From an uncultured Bacillota bacterium (lineage in GTDB: Bacteria; Bacillota_I; Bacilli_A; RFN20; CAG-288): a DNA stretch of 43,002 bases. Positions 15,819-25,309 of the stretch are shown piece by piece. The stretch lies in the NCBI GenBank assembly GCA_949282275.1, contig CASDOO010000036.1, positions 1-43,002 of the forward strand. The letters are read 5' to 3'. Within the stretch, counting starts at the first letter, position 1; each line of letters begins with the position of its first letter. The notes beneath the pieces were generated by a model. It did not search any database. It worked only from the letters and a program-made list of their open reading frames with translations, and was not told where the DNA came from. The position numbers were made by a program, and so were the translations under genes.

Positions 15819-16859
15819 ATGAAAGACGAAATCATCCTGGCCATCGAGTCCAGCTGCGACGAAACCGCCGTCAGCCTGCTCAAGAACGGCACGGAACTCC
15901 TGGCCAACAGCGTCAACACCCAAGTCGAGGACCACAAGCGTTTCGGCGGCGTCTATCCGGAGCTGGCAAGCCGGCTTCATCTCGAGAACATCACTTCCGT
16001 CCTCGAATACGTCCTCTCCCTCAAGGGATTCGACTATCGAAGCATCACCCACGTCGCCGTCACCGGAGGCCCCGGACTTCCCGGCGCCCTCCAGATCGGT
16101 GCCATGGCCGCCAAGACGATCTCTCAGTATCTCAACGTCCCCCTCATCGACGTCCACCATCTTGCGGGACACATCTATGCCAACGAATTCGTCCATGACT
16201 TCCGCTATCCGCTTCTTGCCATCGTCGTCTCCGGCGGGAACACGGAACTTGTCTATCTTCCCCGTCCCTTCGAGTTCCACATCCTCGGCGAGACGCAGGA
16301 CGATGCCATCGGCGAGGCCCTCGACAAGGTCGCAAGGGCCATTGGCCTTCCCTATCCGGGTGGCGTCCACATCGACAAGGTCAGCCAGGAGCCCAACATC
16401 CCGACCATCCCCCTTCCCAAGGCAAACGTCGGCGGCTATGACCTCTCCTACTCCGGCCTGAAGAGCCATCTCATCCGCATGATCGAGAAGGAGAAGAAGG
16501 AAAACGGCGGAAGGCTCGATCCGGAAAGGGTCAAGGCCTATGCCCTCTCGACGGAAAAGGCCTTCGTCGAACAGCTTCTGGACAAGGCCGAGCTCCTCAA
16601 GAACGACCATCCGGTGAAGATGATCGTCGTCGGAGGCGGGGTCAGCGCCAACACCTATCTCAGAAGGCGCATCCGGGAAAGATTCGTCAACGGTCCCGAG
16701 ATCGTCATCCCGCCACTGTGGTGCACCACGGACAACGCCGCGATGATCGCCAAGGCGGCACACCACATGATCGAGATGGGCCTCACAAGCCCCCTCTCCT
16801 TCAATACCCGCCCAAACAGGGACATCGAGAAGGAAGGGAAGAAATACCGCATCCAATAG
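15819..16859 (+). CDS. tsaD: tRNA N6-adenosine threonylcarbamoyltransferase TsaD
   Basis: The 346-residue catalytic subunit of t6A synthesis. The N-terminus LAIESSCDETAVSLL and the metal-binding HHLAGH (HxxxH) motif are intact, as are VSGGNTELVYL and GGGVSANTYLRRR. Length and motifs are complete. It starts three bases after the rimI stop with AAGGAG upstream, and is followed 12 bases later by asnS. Confidence 0.96.
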   Translation: MKDEIILAIESSCDETAVSLLKNGTELLANSVNTQVEDHKRFGGVYPELASRLHLENITSVLEYVLSLKGFDYRSITHVAVTGGPGLPGALQIGAMAAKTISQYLNVPLIDVHHLAGHIYANEFVHDFRYPLLAIVVSGGNTELVYLPRPFEFHILGETQDDAIGEALDKVARAIGLPYPGGVHIDKVSQEPNIPTIPLPKANVGGYDLSYSGLKSHLIRMIEKEKKENGGRLDPERVKAYALSTEKAFVEQLLDKAELLKNDHPVKMIVVGGGVSANTYLRRRIRERFVNGPEIVIPPLWCTTDNAAMIAKAAHHMIEMGLTSPLSFNTRPNRDIEKEGKKYRIQ

Positions 16860-16871
16860 GAGGAAAGAACA

Positions 16872-18257
<1,386 letters not shown>

Positions 18258-18260
18258 GCC

Positions 18261-18554
18261 ATGGAAGACAAGGAAAACGAAGTGCCCGGAAGGAAAAGGG
18301 ACCCGAAGCGTCAGCTTGCCCTCGTCCTTCTTTCCGCCCTTGCCATCGGAAGCGTCGTCTATGCCATCTACACCATTGCTTTGGCCTTCCTTTCCCTCTC
18401 CAAGGACGATACGACGGTCGAAGTCATCGGCGATCTGACGACAGGGCAAGAGGAAACATCGGACAAGAATGCAATTGAAATTGCACAAGCCCTTTCCTTT
18501 GCCTATAATGCAGACTGTATGGTAAACGGGCTTTCGTGGCTCGACATGGAATGA
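18261..18554 (+). CDS. small unrecognised single-pass membrane protein
   Basis: The 97-residue frame has a charged N-terminus (MEDKENEVPGRKRDPKRQ), one hydrophobic segment near residues 19-45 and a short polar tail. It starts three bases after asnS, without a strong ribosome binding site of its own (an AAGGA about 16 bases upstream), so it may rely on coupling. The last ~90 bases are markedly more AT-rich and contain a strong promoter and palindrome for galE, so this part of the frame is constrained by, or may only exist because of, regulatory DNA. It may be a real protein with a recently altered end. Function unknown. Confidence 0.55.
   Translation: MEDKENEVPGRKRDPKRQLALVLLSALAIGSVVYAIYTIALAFLSLSKDDTTVEVIGDLTTGQEETSDKNAIEIAQALSFAYNADCMVNGLSWLDME
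18470..18485 (+). promoter_or_regulatory. palindromic operator candidate overlapping the galE -35
   Basis: TGCAATTGAAATTGCA is a perfect 7-base inverted repeat around a central GA. Its right arm overlaps the TTGCAC -35 box at 18481-18486. This is the classic position for a repressor dimer, but no regulator gene is nearby, so the partner is unknown. Confidence 0.5.
18481..18509 (+). promoter_or_regulatory. sigma-A promoter for galE inside the preceding gene
   Basis: TTGCAC (18481-18486) and a perfect TATAAT (18504-18509) are separated by exactly 17 bases. The predicted start near 18516 gives a leader of about 55 bases before galE. It is the best-matching promoter in the interior of the window. 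Confidence 0.75.
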
Positions 18555-18570
18555 TAGGAGGAATGTTTTC

Positions 18571-19704
18571 ATGGAAGAAGGAAAGATCTTGGTGACGGGC
18601 GGTGCCGGATACATCGGTTCCCATGCCGTCCGGCAGCTTTGCAACGCCGGCTATTCAGTCATCGTCCTGGACAATCTCTCGACGGGACATGCCAAGGCGA
18701 TCGACGAAAGGGCGGAAGTCGTGATCGGGGACGTCCGGGACCTGGGACTTCTCGACTCCCTCTTCACAAGGCAGGAGATCGTCGGCGTCATGCAGTTTGC
18801 CGGCAAGATCATCGTCCCGGAATCGGTTAGCCATCCCCTGAGCTATTATGACGACAACTTCACCGCCGTCGTTTCCGTCCTGCGTGCCATGCACGCCCAC
18901 AATTGCCGCAACATCGTCTTCTCTTCCACCGCCGCCGTCTACGGGACGAGCAAGGAACCGGCCATCACCGAGGAGGCTCCGCTCCATCCCGAATCCCCCT
19001 ATGGCTTCTCCAAGCTTGCCGCCGAAAGGCTGATCCGCGACTGCGAGATCGCCTATGGCATCCGTCACTGCATCTTCCGCTACTTCAACGTCGCCGGCGC
19101 AAGCGAGGACGGAACGATCGGCGAGGCCCATCCCGTCGAGACCCACATCATCCCGGTCACGGTCGAGGCTTCCCTCACCGGCAAGCCGATGCAGATCTTC
19201 GGAAACGACTACCAGACGCGCGATGGCACCAACCTCCGCGACTATATCCATGTCCTCGACCTTGCCGATGCGCATGTCCTGGGCATGAAGAGACTGCTCG
19301 AGGGCGGAAGCTCGGCCATCATCAACCTTGGCTCCGACAAGGGCTATACCAACAAGGAAATCGTCGAGACCGTCGGCGAGGTGACCGGCCTTCCCATCCA
19401 CTGGACATATGGTCCCAGAAGGGCCGGCGATGCCGACTCGATCGTCGCCTCCAACGCCAAAGCAAAGGAACTCCTCGGCTGGGCGCCGACAAGGGATCTC
19501 CGCCAGATGATCAGCGACGACGTCCGCTGGCGCCTCAAGCACGACAATCTCTACGGACGTCAGGGAAACAAGCTCCCCGCGGATGTCAAGAAGCGCCTTA
19601 TCGACTACGTCCCCTCCCGTCACTATGCCACCTTCTACGAGGATATCGAGAATGCCGATAGGGATCACCTCAAGAAGATCAAGGCTGTCAACCGCCTTGC
19701 CTGA
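18571..19704 (+). CDS. galE: UDP-glucose 4-epimerase
   Basis: The 377-residue short-chain dehydrogenase-type epimerase has the NAD loop GGAGYIGSH at residues 10-18, SSTAAVYG near 118-125, and the catalytic YxxxK as YGFSK (Tyr144, Lys148). It interconverts UDP-galactose and UDP-glucose. Two small oddities: the usual VMHFA is VMQFAG (Gln75), and the C-terminus carries about 35 residues more than the common ~330-340 length. ATG 18571 follows AGGAGG by about eight bases. It has its own promoter, away from galKT, which fits a second role in supplying UDP-sugars for envelope glycans or glycolipids. Confidence 0.94.
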   Translation: MEEGKILVTGGAGYIGSHAVRQLCNAGYSVIVLDNLSTGHAKAIDERAEVVIGDVRDLGLLDSLFTRQEIVGVMQFAGKIIVPESVSHPLSYYDDNFTAVVSVLRAMHAHNCRNIVFSSTAAVYGTSKEPAITEEAPLHPESPYGFSKLAAERLIRDCEIAYGIRHCIFRYFNVAGASEDGTIGEAHPVETHIIPVTVEASLTGKPMQIFGNDYQTRDGTNLRDYIHVLDLADAHVLGMKRLLEGGSSAIINLGSDKGYTNKEIVETVGEVTGLPIHWTYGPRRAGDADSIVASNAKAKELLGWAPTRDLRQMISDDVRWRLKHDNLYGRQGNKLPADVKKRLIDYVPSRHYATFYEDIENADRDHLKKIKAVNRLA

Positions 19705-20368
19705 CAAGGATAACTTCCGAAAACTTCCGGGATGTCCGCCAAACGGGCGGGCATCCTTTTATCGTAGCCGGAACCTGAATGGCATGGACCAAGGCTTCCA
19801 GGAGAGGATCCTCGCCAGCGGCATAAGAAGCGTCCTGGACCTAAGAGGCGAAAGGGAACGGACGGAAAAGCCGGACGATCTTTTCTTCCTGATCGCAAAC
19901 GGCATCCGCTACAAGGAAGCAGGCATAAGGGACATCCTCCACTATGGCGACATCCGCCTTCTTGATGGAGACCTTTCCAGGGACTACATCGACATGCTTG
20001 TCAACCACAAGGCAGAAATCCGCCTTGCCCTCCTTTCCCTTTCCGCCCTCCCAAAGCCCGTCCTCTTCCATTGCAATGCCGGAAAAGACAGGACAGGCAT
20101 TCTTGCCATGCTGCTTCTTTCGCTTAGCGGCATCGACAAGGAGAGGATCCTAGTGGACTACTGCCAGACGGAAGAAAACCTTGCCGAAATGAAAAGGACA
20201 GGTTCCGCCACCCATCGAGAGGACCTTCCGGAAGCCTTCCTTCATGCCAGAAAAGAAACGATGGAAAGAACTATCGCCTTCCTAGAAAGCCTCGGCGGAA
20301 TCCAGGCCTATCTTCTCGCCATCGGGCTTACAAAGAACGATATCGAGGGACTCTCCCTTTTCAGGTAG
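19697..20368 (+). CDS. tyrosine phosphatase (Y_phosphatase3 / DSP-like family)
   Basis: The frame encodes NFRKLPG near the N-terminus, then FYRSRNL and SVLDLRGERERTEKP, and the signature loop HCNAGKDRTG (His125, Cys126, Arg132). This is the pattern of the tyrosine-protein phosphatase family PF13350 (NFRDLGG..RRG.LYRS). The catalytic Cys and Arg are intact. The start is uncertain. No ATG lies near; TTG at 19697, overlapping the galE stop by eight bases, gives 223 residues and keeps NFRKLPG. The frame continues open upstream through galE, and the first internal ATG (19782) would lose conserved residues. A terminator-like hairpin lies within its first 65 bases, so expression may be low. Substrate (protein tyrosine or lipid phosphate) unknown. 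Confidence 0.8.
   Translation: MPDKDNFRKLPGCPPNGRASFYRSRNLNGMDQGFQERILASGIRSVLDLRGERERTEKPDDLFFLIANGIRYKEAGIRDILHYGDIRLLDGDLSRDYIDMLVNHKAEIRLALLSLSALPKPVLFHCNAGKDRTGILAMLLLSLSGIDKERILVDYCQTEENLAEMKRTGSATHREDLPEAFLHARKETMERTIAFLESLGGIQAYLLAIGLTKNDIEGLSLFR
19730..19760 (+). terminator. strong terminator-shaped hairpin inside the start of the phosphatase gene
   Basis: An 11-bp stem (19730-19740 with 19746-19756, one G-U pair) has a 5-base AAACG loop and is followed by TTTT at 19757-19760. It sits 26 bases after the galE stop and would end galE transcripts. The same bases also encode the conserved N-terminal region of the phosphatase. Confidence 0.75.
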
Positions 20369-20533
20369 ACAGAATTTCCGTCACCACCTGTTATTGTGTG
20401 GCAAGTCGTCTTGACTCTAAAACATTATCTGTCATGGACAATCTTTTCATTGTTTTCAAATGTCTTTTCCTCCCGAGAAGTGTTTAACTAGTCTCAACAT
20501 GCAAACCCCGTCCCGATAGAGAGGCAAGGACAT
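20369..20533 (+). other. spacer upstream of the lipoprotein gene
   Basis: This 165-base AT-richer spacer is expected to hold the lipoprotein promoter. A good -35-like TTGACT at 20412-20417 is not followed by a clear -10 at normal spacing. I see no gene and no strong hairpin. Confidence 0.3.
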
Positions 20534-23506
20534 ATGAAGAAAAAGATCGTTTTCCTGACAGCACTTTCGTGCCTTCTTTCCCTTTCCGCATGCTCCGGCG
20601 ACTTCCCCTTCAAACCGCCGTTTGGTTTTCCGTCAACCACCAATCCCTCCAGCACCACTTCCTCCTCCGACACATCCTTGACAAGTCCGGAGGATTCCTC
20701 GACGACAGGAACGACGGACATCATCTCGTCCATCACGTCTTCCACCGCATCGCCAGACTCTTCTTCCTCCTCGGAAGAGCCCAAAGGGCCTCTGGAGAAC
20801 GGCTATTCCATAAATCGCGGAATCCCGAACCGGGAAGGGGACATCACCGGCATTTTCCTGGCGAATTTCCTGAACGACTTCATCAACGACATGGGCGCGA
20901 AAGGAAACATCGACTACCTGGAAAGGGATGCCAAACTCTTCGATACCCTTCTCGTCCCGATGTTCAACAAGGCCGGCATGACGCAAGAACTGATGACAAG
21001 GTGCCGGGACCTTCTGCTGTCCGTGGACGGCATCAAGGAAGCCTATTATGAAGTCTTCGAATCCGAAGGTCAGGGAACCCAGGTGACGGCGGAATCCCTT
21101 CAGGGAAAGGAGAACTTCCTTGCCCTGACGAAAGGTCTGCAGATCGTCCTTGCCGAGCTTGACGAGGACCAGGCGTCCGTCCTTCTCCCTTACCTTTCTT
21201 GCCTATGGGGAAATAGCCCAATAAGAAGCATGTTCATCTCCAACGTTTCCTACGGACAGACAGGATTCAGAAACCTTGATGAAATCGACGCCTTCATCGA
21301 AAATGCCCCGACAAGCGAAATCCGCGATTTCTTTATGAAACTCAAGGAGAATTCCGTTTTCTCAAGCATTTCCGACCCCTATGGTTACCCGATCATCGAC
21401 ATCGTGGAAGAATCCAAATGGTTCTTCGGACGCTTCCTCTATCACTATCTTTCCAGCTGTTTGGACATCCTTGGCGTCGAAAATGTCAGCGAGATGATAA
21501 GAGGGACTTTGCGTCTCTTCCTCGATCCCGAATTCGTGGATTCCGAAGACCTTCTTCCATGGATCCGCCTTGTCGGCCGTTCCTTCGAGGAATGCTTCAT
21601 GGACAGAGAGTCCCTGAAGGACGCCTTTGCCGTCCTCAAGGAGGACGTGGGAGAAATTCCCGACAAATTGCAGGAGCTTGTCTTAAGCACTGCCAACGAA
21701 AACGGAATCTTCGGTCTTCCCATGGGCTTGAAAGACTTCCTTCAGGATGCCGAGGAAAACGCGGATTCCTTCTTCGACGGGGTTAAGCTCTTCGCACGGA
21801 TGGCAAAGACATTGACGCAAGACGAACTTAACGGCATTTTTGCCTTCAAGGATCTCCTTGAGGAAAAAGGAACGATCGAGGATGTCGATGTCAGCCGGCA
21901 CATGGTCGTCCTTTCCAAGCTCTTCGTTCGCTCGGCAACATCCTTCGGCGTGGACAAGGATCAGGTCGTCGATGGCGTGATGAAGGCAAGCGAGCTCCTT
22001 TCCACCCTTCCAACGTTTGGCGGCAGCTCCTCCAACGAAGATACCTATTTCTTCTCCACGTATCGGATGGAATTCAAGAAGGAGCTCATGGATAGGCTGG
22101 AGAGCGAAATCGATTACGCCTCTGCCCTGAACCCGGACTATATCTCGGAAGCGGACAAAAAACGAATCAACGACTATGTCCAATCTTGTTACGATGACTT
22201 CTACGAACATCGAGGCGCCTTCTCCTATGACTTCAAGATCAAGACCCGCTACAAGACAGGGGAAGAGGCGCAGATTACCATCCTTAGAAAGGATTACAAA
22301 GGACAACAGGAATATACCATCCCGGGCGAAAGCATCTCGGGCTTCTCGACAGAAAGTCCCCGCCGAGGCTATGCCAGCTTCGAATACGATGGCGTGACCT
22401 ATGGATTCAGCTATTGGGTCAGCAACTCGACAAAGCAAATCGAAGAATCCTTCCTGCCCTTCATCGAGGTGAAGGAGGCCTTGGAAGAACGTCCATTGCC
22501 CGATCATGAGACGACAGTCGACAACATCATCGGCTATGGCGAAACCACTCCCGGAAAGCACTATGCCTATCTTCCTCTCGGAGACGGAGAATACTTTGCC
22601 TTCCCCTATGTCGTCTATAGGGAAGAAGACTGCAAGACAACCTATTCCCACTCTTCCAAGCTTTATCAGAATCAGAAGGTCAGTGGACAAATTGGCATTG
22701 ACATGGAGACCATTGTTACCTTTGGTGAGGAGACATATGAGATTCCGCATCCTTCCACTAACGTCGATGTGATTGGAACACTCGACACGACAACACCGGG
22801 TGAACGCACCATGGAAATAACCGCCACGATTTACGACTACGAAAATGACACTGAAACGACCAAGATCATCCCCGTCTTCTACGAGGTCATGCCGACAAAG
22901 TCCGTTAAAGATTATGGCCTCGCACGGATTTACAGCTTCCCGAAAACAAACTACTTTGCCAAGGATTCCGAGCCCTTCCTCAACCCTTCCTACAAGCCGT
23001 CGTTTAACTACGTTATGGACATCGTCCTTCCAAATGAGAAAGAAATCACAGTAACGGACTACATTGACGATAATCTTTCTAACAATTCCCTAGCTGACCT
23101 AGAGCTCGATTTCACCAAAGAAGGAAAATTCTCCAAAGAACTTCCTCAACCCGGAAAAATTCCGACTTATGACAAAAATGGAAAAGAAAATGGCACCTAT
23201 TCCATTCCCTTAAGAGTCGACTATCAAGTCGCGGATATCCCATTCAATATCACAATCGAAGAAACGGAGACTGCCGAAGGAAATGTCTTTTATACTGATG
23301 GATACCTGAGACACCAGAATGATATCCAACTTGTGCTTTCCAGCGGGAAGAGAAGAGAGCAGAATTATATCAATATTCAAGAACTGTGGAATCAGCTCGA
23401 AGACAAAAACATTGGAACCCACACACAGGAAGTCGTAATCGAAAATGGTATCTATCGTATCTCATATGAATTGACCTATACTGTCATCGACTGGGGACAG
23501 GAATAA
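20534..23506 (+). CDS. large surface lipoprotein of unknown function
   Basis: The 990-residue protein has a type II signal peptide (MKKKIVFLTALSCLLSLSAC) with lipobox LSAC and lipidated Cys20. A Ser/Thr/Pro-rich linker follows (about residues 30-85) that would span the outer envelope. The middle (about 90-500) is mostly helical and unfamiliar. Toward the C-terminus, about residues 720-800 resemble a bacterial Ig-like module (VDVIGTLDTTTPGERTMEIT and IIPVFYEV), and a related module may follow. ATG 20534 follows AGGCAAGGACAT. Codon use drifts from GC-rich at the start to clearly AT-rich in the last ~500-800 bases, continuing into the AT-rich island downstream. No enzymatic motif was found. Confidence 0.85.
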   Translation: MKKKIVFLTALSCLLSLSACSGDFPFKPPFGFPSTTNPSSTTSSSDTSLTSPEDSSTTGTTDIISSITSSTASPDSSSSSEEPKGPLENGYSINRGIPNREGDITGIFLANFLNDFINDMGAKGNIDYLERDAKLFDTLLVPMFNKAGMTQELMTRCRDLLLSVDGIKEAYYEVFESEGQGTQVTAESLQGKENFLALTKGLQIVLAELDEDQASVLLPYLSCLWGNSPIRSMFISNVSYGQTGFRNLDEIDAFIENAPTSEIRDFFMKLKENSVFSSISDPYGYPIIDIVEESKWFFGRFLYHYLSSCLDILGVENVSEMIRGTLRLFLDPEFVDSEDLLPWIRLVGRSFEECFMDRESLKDAFAVLKEDVGEIPDKLQELVLSTANENGIFGLPMGLKDFLQDAEENADSFFDGVKLFARMAKTLTQDELNGIFAFKDLLEEKGTIEDVDVSRHMVVLSKLFVRSATSFGVDKDQVVDGVMKASELLSTLPTFGGSSSNEDTYFFSTYRMEFKKELMDRLESEIDYASALNPDYISEADKKRINDYVQSCYDDFYEHRGAFSYDFKIKTRYKTGEEAQITILRKDYKGQQEYTIPGESISGFSTESPRRGYASFEYDGVTYGFSYWVSNSTKQIEESFLPFIEVKEALEERPLPDHETTVDNIIGYGETTPGKHYAYLPLGDGEYFAFPYVVYREEDCKTTYSHSSKLYQNQKVSGQIGIDMETIVTFGEETYEIPHPSTNVDVIGTLDTTTPGERTMEITATIYDYENDTETTKIIPVFYEVMPTKSVKDYGLARIYSFPKTNYFAKDSEPFLNPSYKPSFNYVMDIVLPNEKEITVTDYIDDNLSNNSLADLELDFTKEGKFSKELPQPGKIPTYDKNGKENGTYSIPLRVDYQVADIPFNITIEETETAEGNVFYTDGYLRHQNDIQLVLSSGKRREQNYINIQELWNQLEDKNIGTHTQEVVIENGIYRISYELTYTVIDWGQE

Positions 23507-23842
23507 CTCTTTCCTATTACTAGAATTTCACTTTTGTGTACAAAGAGCAATTTGAGTTTAAAGATTAGGTTTGGTTTTAATACTAATTTTCACATCTTTT
23601 TCTGTTTGTTCGAATTAATTATGAACTAAAACAAAGAACATTTCACTATTTTGAAAAATAATAATAAGTTTTTTAACTGACAAAATATGCATCAATGAAC
23701 TGACAAAATTTGATGCAATGAAATATCAAAATATAGAGCAATGGAATAAATCAAAGGGAGGATGGCGTCTTTGTGGTTCCCATTACAGCATTGAAAGACT
23801 GAAAATGGGAAGCCTCATCTAATAAGATCGTTTTCAACTCTT
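23507..23842. other. AT-rich gap after the lipoprotein gene
   Basis: This 336-base stretch separates the lipoprotein and ATPase genes, which point towards each other. No gene and no clear terminator with a T tract was found. It contains the short tandem repeat described at 23675-23743. Confidence 0.5.
23675..23743. repeat. three degenerate 23-bp tandem repeats
   Basis: Units at 23675-23697, 23698-23720 and 23721-23743 share the pattern AACTGACAAAAT followed by a variable core and CAATG. Units 1 and 2 differ at a few positions; unit 3 keeps the CAAAATAT and GCAATG blocks but is otherwise diverged. No spacers or palindromic repeat arms are present, so it is not a CRISPR array. Confidence 0.6.
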
Positions 23843-25048
23843 TCAGGAGTCCAGAAGAAAATCCAAAATATTGACGATTTTTATCCCCTCGATATTGGTG
23901 GCATAGGTTCTATCCATCGTGAGAATCGTTTTCTCGTAGAAATCATGCGTAGAAAGGAATGGGGCCACTTCCCGCTTTCTTGTTTCCTCTCCCCTTAAAG
24001 ATTCCGTGACTTGGAAATAACGTTTTCCATTTTTGTCTATTGCAACGAAGTCGATTTCCTTTGTTTCATTTTTTCCGACGTAGACATGATAGCCACGGCG
24101 AACAAGTTCAAGATAAACAATGTTTTCCAATGAATGTCCATAATTATCAAGGCCATATCCGGCAACGACATTCTTCAAGCCCATATCGGCAACGTAATAT
24201 TTCTCAAGCGATTTCAAGACGGCCTTGCCTCTTACGTCGTACCGATTCGCACGATAGACAATGAAGGCGTTTTCCAGCATTTCGAGGATATTTCCAATCG
24301 TGGCAGGACGAATCTTCGTATCAAGTTTTGCTTCTTTGGAGATATAGTTGGCAATCTTGTTGGAAGAAGTCATACTGCTCACATTTCCACAGACAAAAGC
24401 AAACACACGCTTTAAAACATCAATGGTCCTTAACTTGTTTCGTTCAAGCACATCTTTAAGAATTATTGTGTCAAAAATACTGGACAAGAAAGATTCTTTC
24501 GTTTGCTCGTTTGGCAAATCGAGAAGCTGTGGCAATCCGCCATATTTCAGGTAATCGTCAAAAAGAGCTTCCCTGCTCTTTCCCATCTCTTGCCAAGCGC
24601 CATAGTATTCTTTGAAGGAGAGAGGGAGTATTTTGATTTCTACATATCTTCCAGATATCAGGGTGGCAAGTTCCGAAGATAGTAAATAGGCATTGGAACC
24701 AGTAACGTAGATATCCACATAGTATTCGAGTGACAGAGAATTTAAGGCTTTTTCCCATCCTTTCACCTGCTGTATCTCATCAAAGAAAAGGTAATTCTTT
24801 TTCTCCTTGACGATTTTCGAAGTAACCAAATTATAAAGAGTCTTGTAGTCGCGCACGTAGTCATATTCCATAAGCTCAAAATTGAAGAACTGAATTTGTG
24901 CTGGCGAAACATCGCCTCGGAGCAACTCATCGCGAAACATTTCAAGAAGAGTCGATTTTCCCGAGCGTCGAAGTCCCGTGACGATCTTGATGACCTTGAC
25001 GTCTTTGAACGCTTTCAAGCGCTCCATGTATTCAGTTCTGTATATCAT
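23843..25048 (-). CDS. AAA ATPase with C-terminal DUF4143 domain
   Basis: The 401-residue protein belongs to the AAA_14/DUF4143 ATPases. Walker A GLRRSGKST is at residues 25-33, Walker B YLFFDEIQ at 86-93, and a sensor-like YVTGSNAYLLSSELATLISG segment follows. The C-terminal DUF4143 region has a PD-(D/E)xK nuclease-like pattern (ENIVYLELVRRGY, then EIDFVA and FQV). The family is common in gut bacteria, often near mobile DNA, and its cellular role is unresolved. The N-terminus MIYRTEYMERL is typical. No strong AGGAGG is seen upstream. Codon use is AT-rich compared with the flanking housekeeping genes. A 10-bp inverted repeat lies about 50 bases upstream. Confidence 0.88.
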   Translation of the reverse strand: MIYRTEYMERLKAFKDVKVIKIVTGLRRSGKSTLLEMFRDELLRGDVSPAQIQFFNFELMEYDYVRDYKTLYNLVTSKIVKEKKNYLFFDEIQQVKGWEKALNSLSLEYYVDIYVTGSNAYLLSSELATLISGRYVEIKILPLSFKEYYGAWQEMGKSREALFDDYLKYGGLPQLLDLPNEQTKESFLSSIFDTIILKDVLERNKLRTIDVLKRVFAFVCGNVSSMTSSNKIANYISKEAKLDTKIRPATIGNILEMLENAFIVYRANRYDVRGKAVLKSLEKYYVADMGLKNVVAGYGLDNYGHSLENIVYLELVRRGYHVYVGKNETKEIDFVAIDKNGKRYFQVTESLRGEETRKREVAPFLSTHDFYEKTILTMDRTYATNIEGIKIVNILDFLLDS

Positions 25049-25098
25049 TAGACGTTCTCTTTTTTGTATTATTTTATGTAAAAAAACATATTAGAAAA

Positions 25099-25124
25099 GA
25101 CTTTTTACGCAAAATCGTAAAAAG
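25099..25124 (-). repeat. 10-bp perfect inverted repeat upstream of the first ATPase gene
   Basis: ACTTTTTACG (25099-25108) and CGTAAAAAGT (25115-25124) flank six bases. It lies about 50 bases before the ATPase start in an AT-rich region with only poor promoter boxes. It could be an operator or an RNA hairpin. Confidence 0.55.
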
Positions 25125-25309
25125 TTATATGTTAGCTATCTTTTTAACGCCTTTTCTTTTCCTCATTGTCATTCACAACACACTAGATTTTGCCTTCGTA
25201 ATATAAATACGTAGTCTTCCTATAGGAAACGGCGTTGGTTTGTCGACCTCAGGAGATTTTTTACTCTCCCCCAATCCACCAAAGGAGGTACTCTCCCAGT
25301 AGATTCATT

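Noticed and set aside
23675-23743. CRISPR array
   Set aside because: The repeats are directly adjacent with no spacers, are degenerate, and there are no cas genes in the window.
25049-25309. Toxin-antitoxin pair or integrase accompanying the ATPases
   Set aside because: No credible small gene pair, recombinase or attachment site could be read in the spacers of the AT-rich island.
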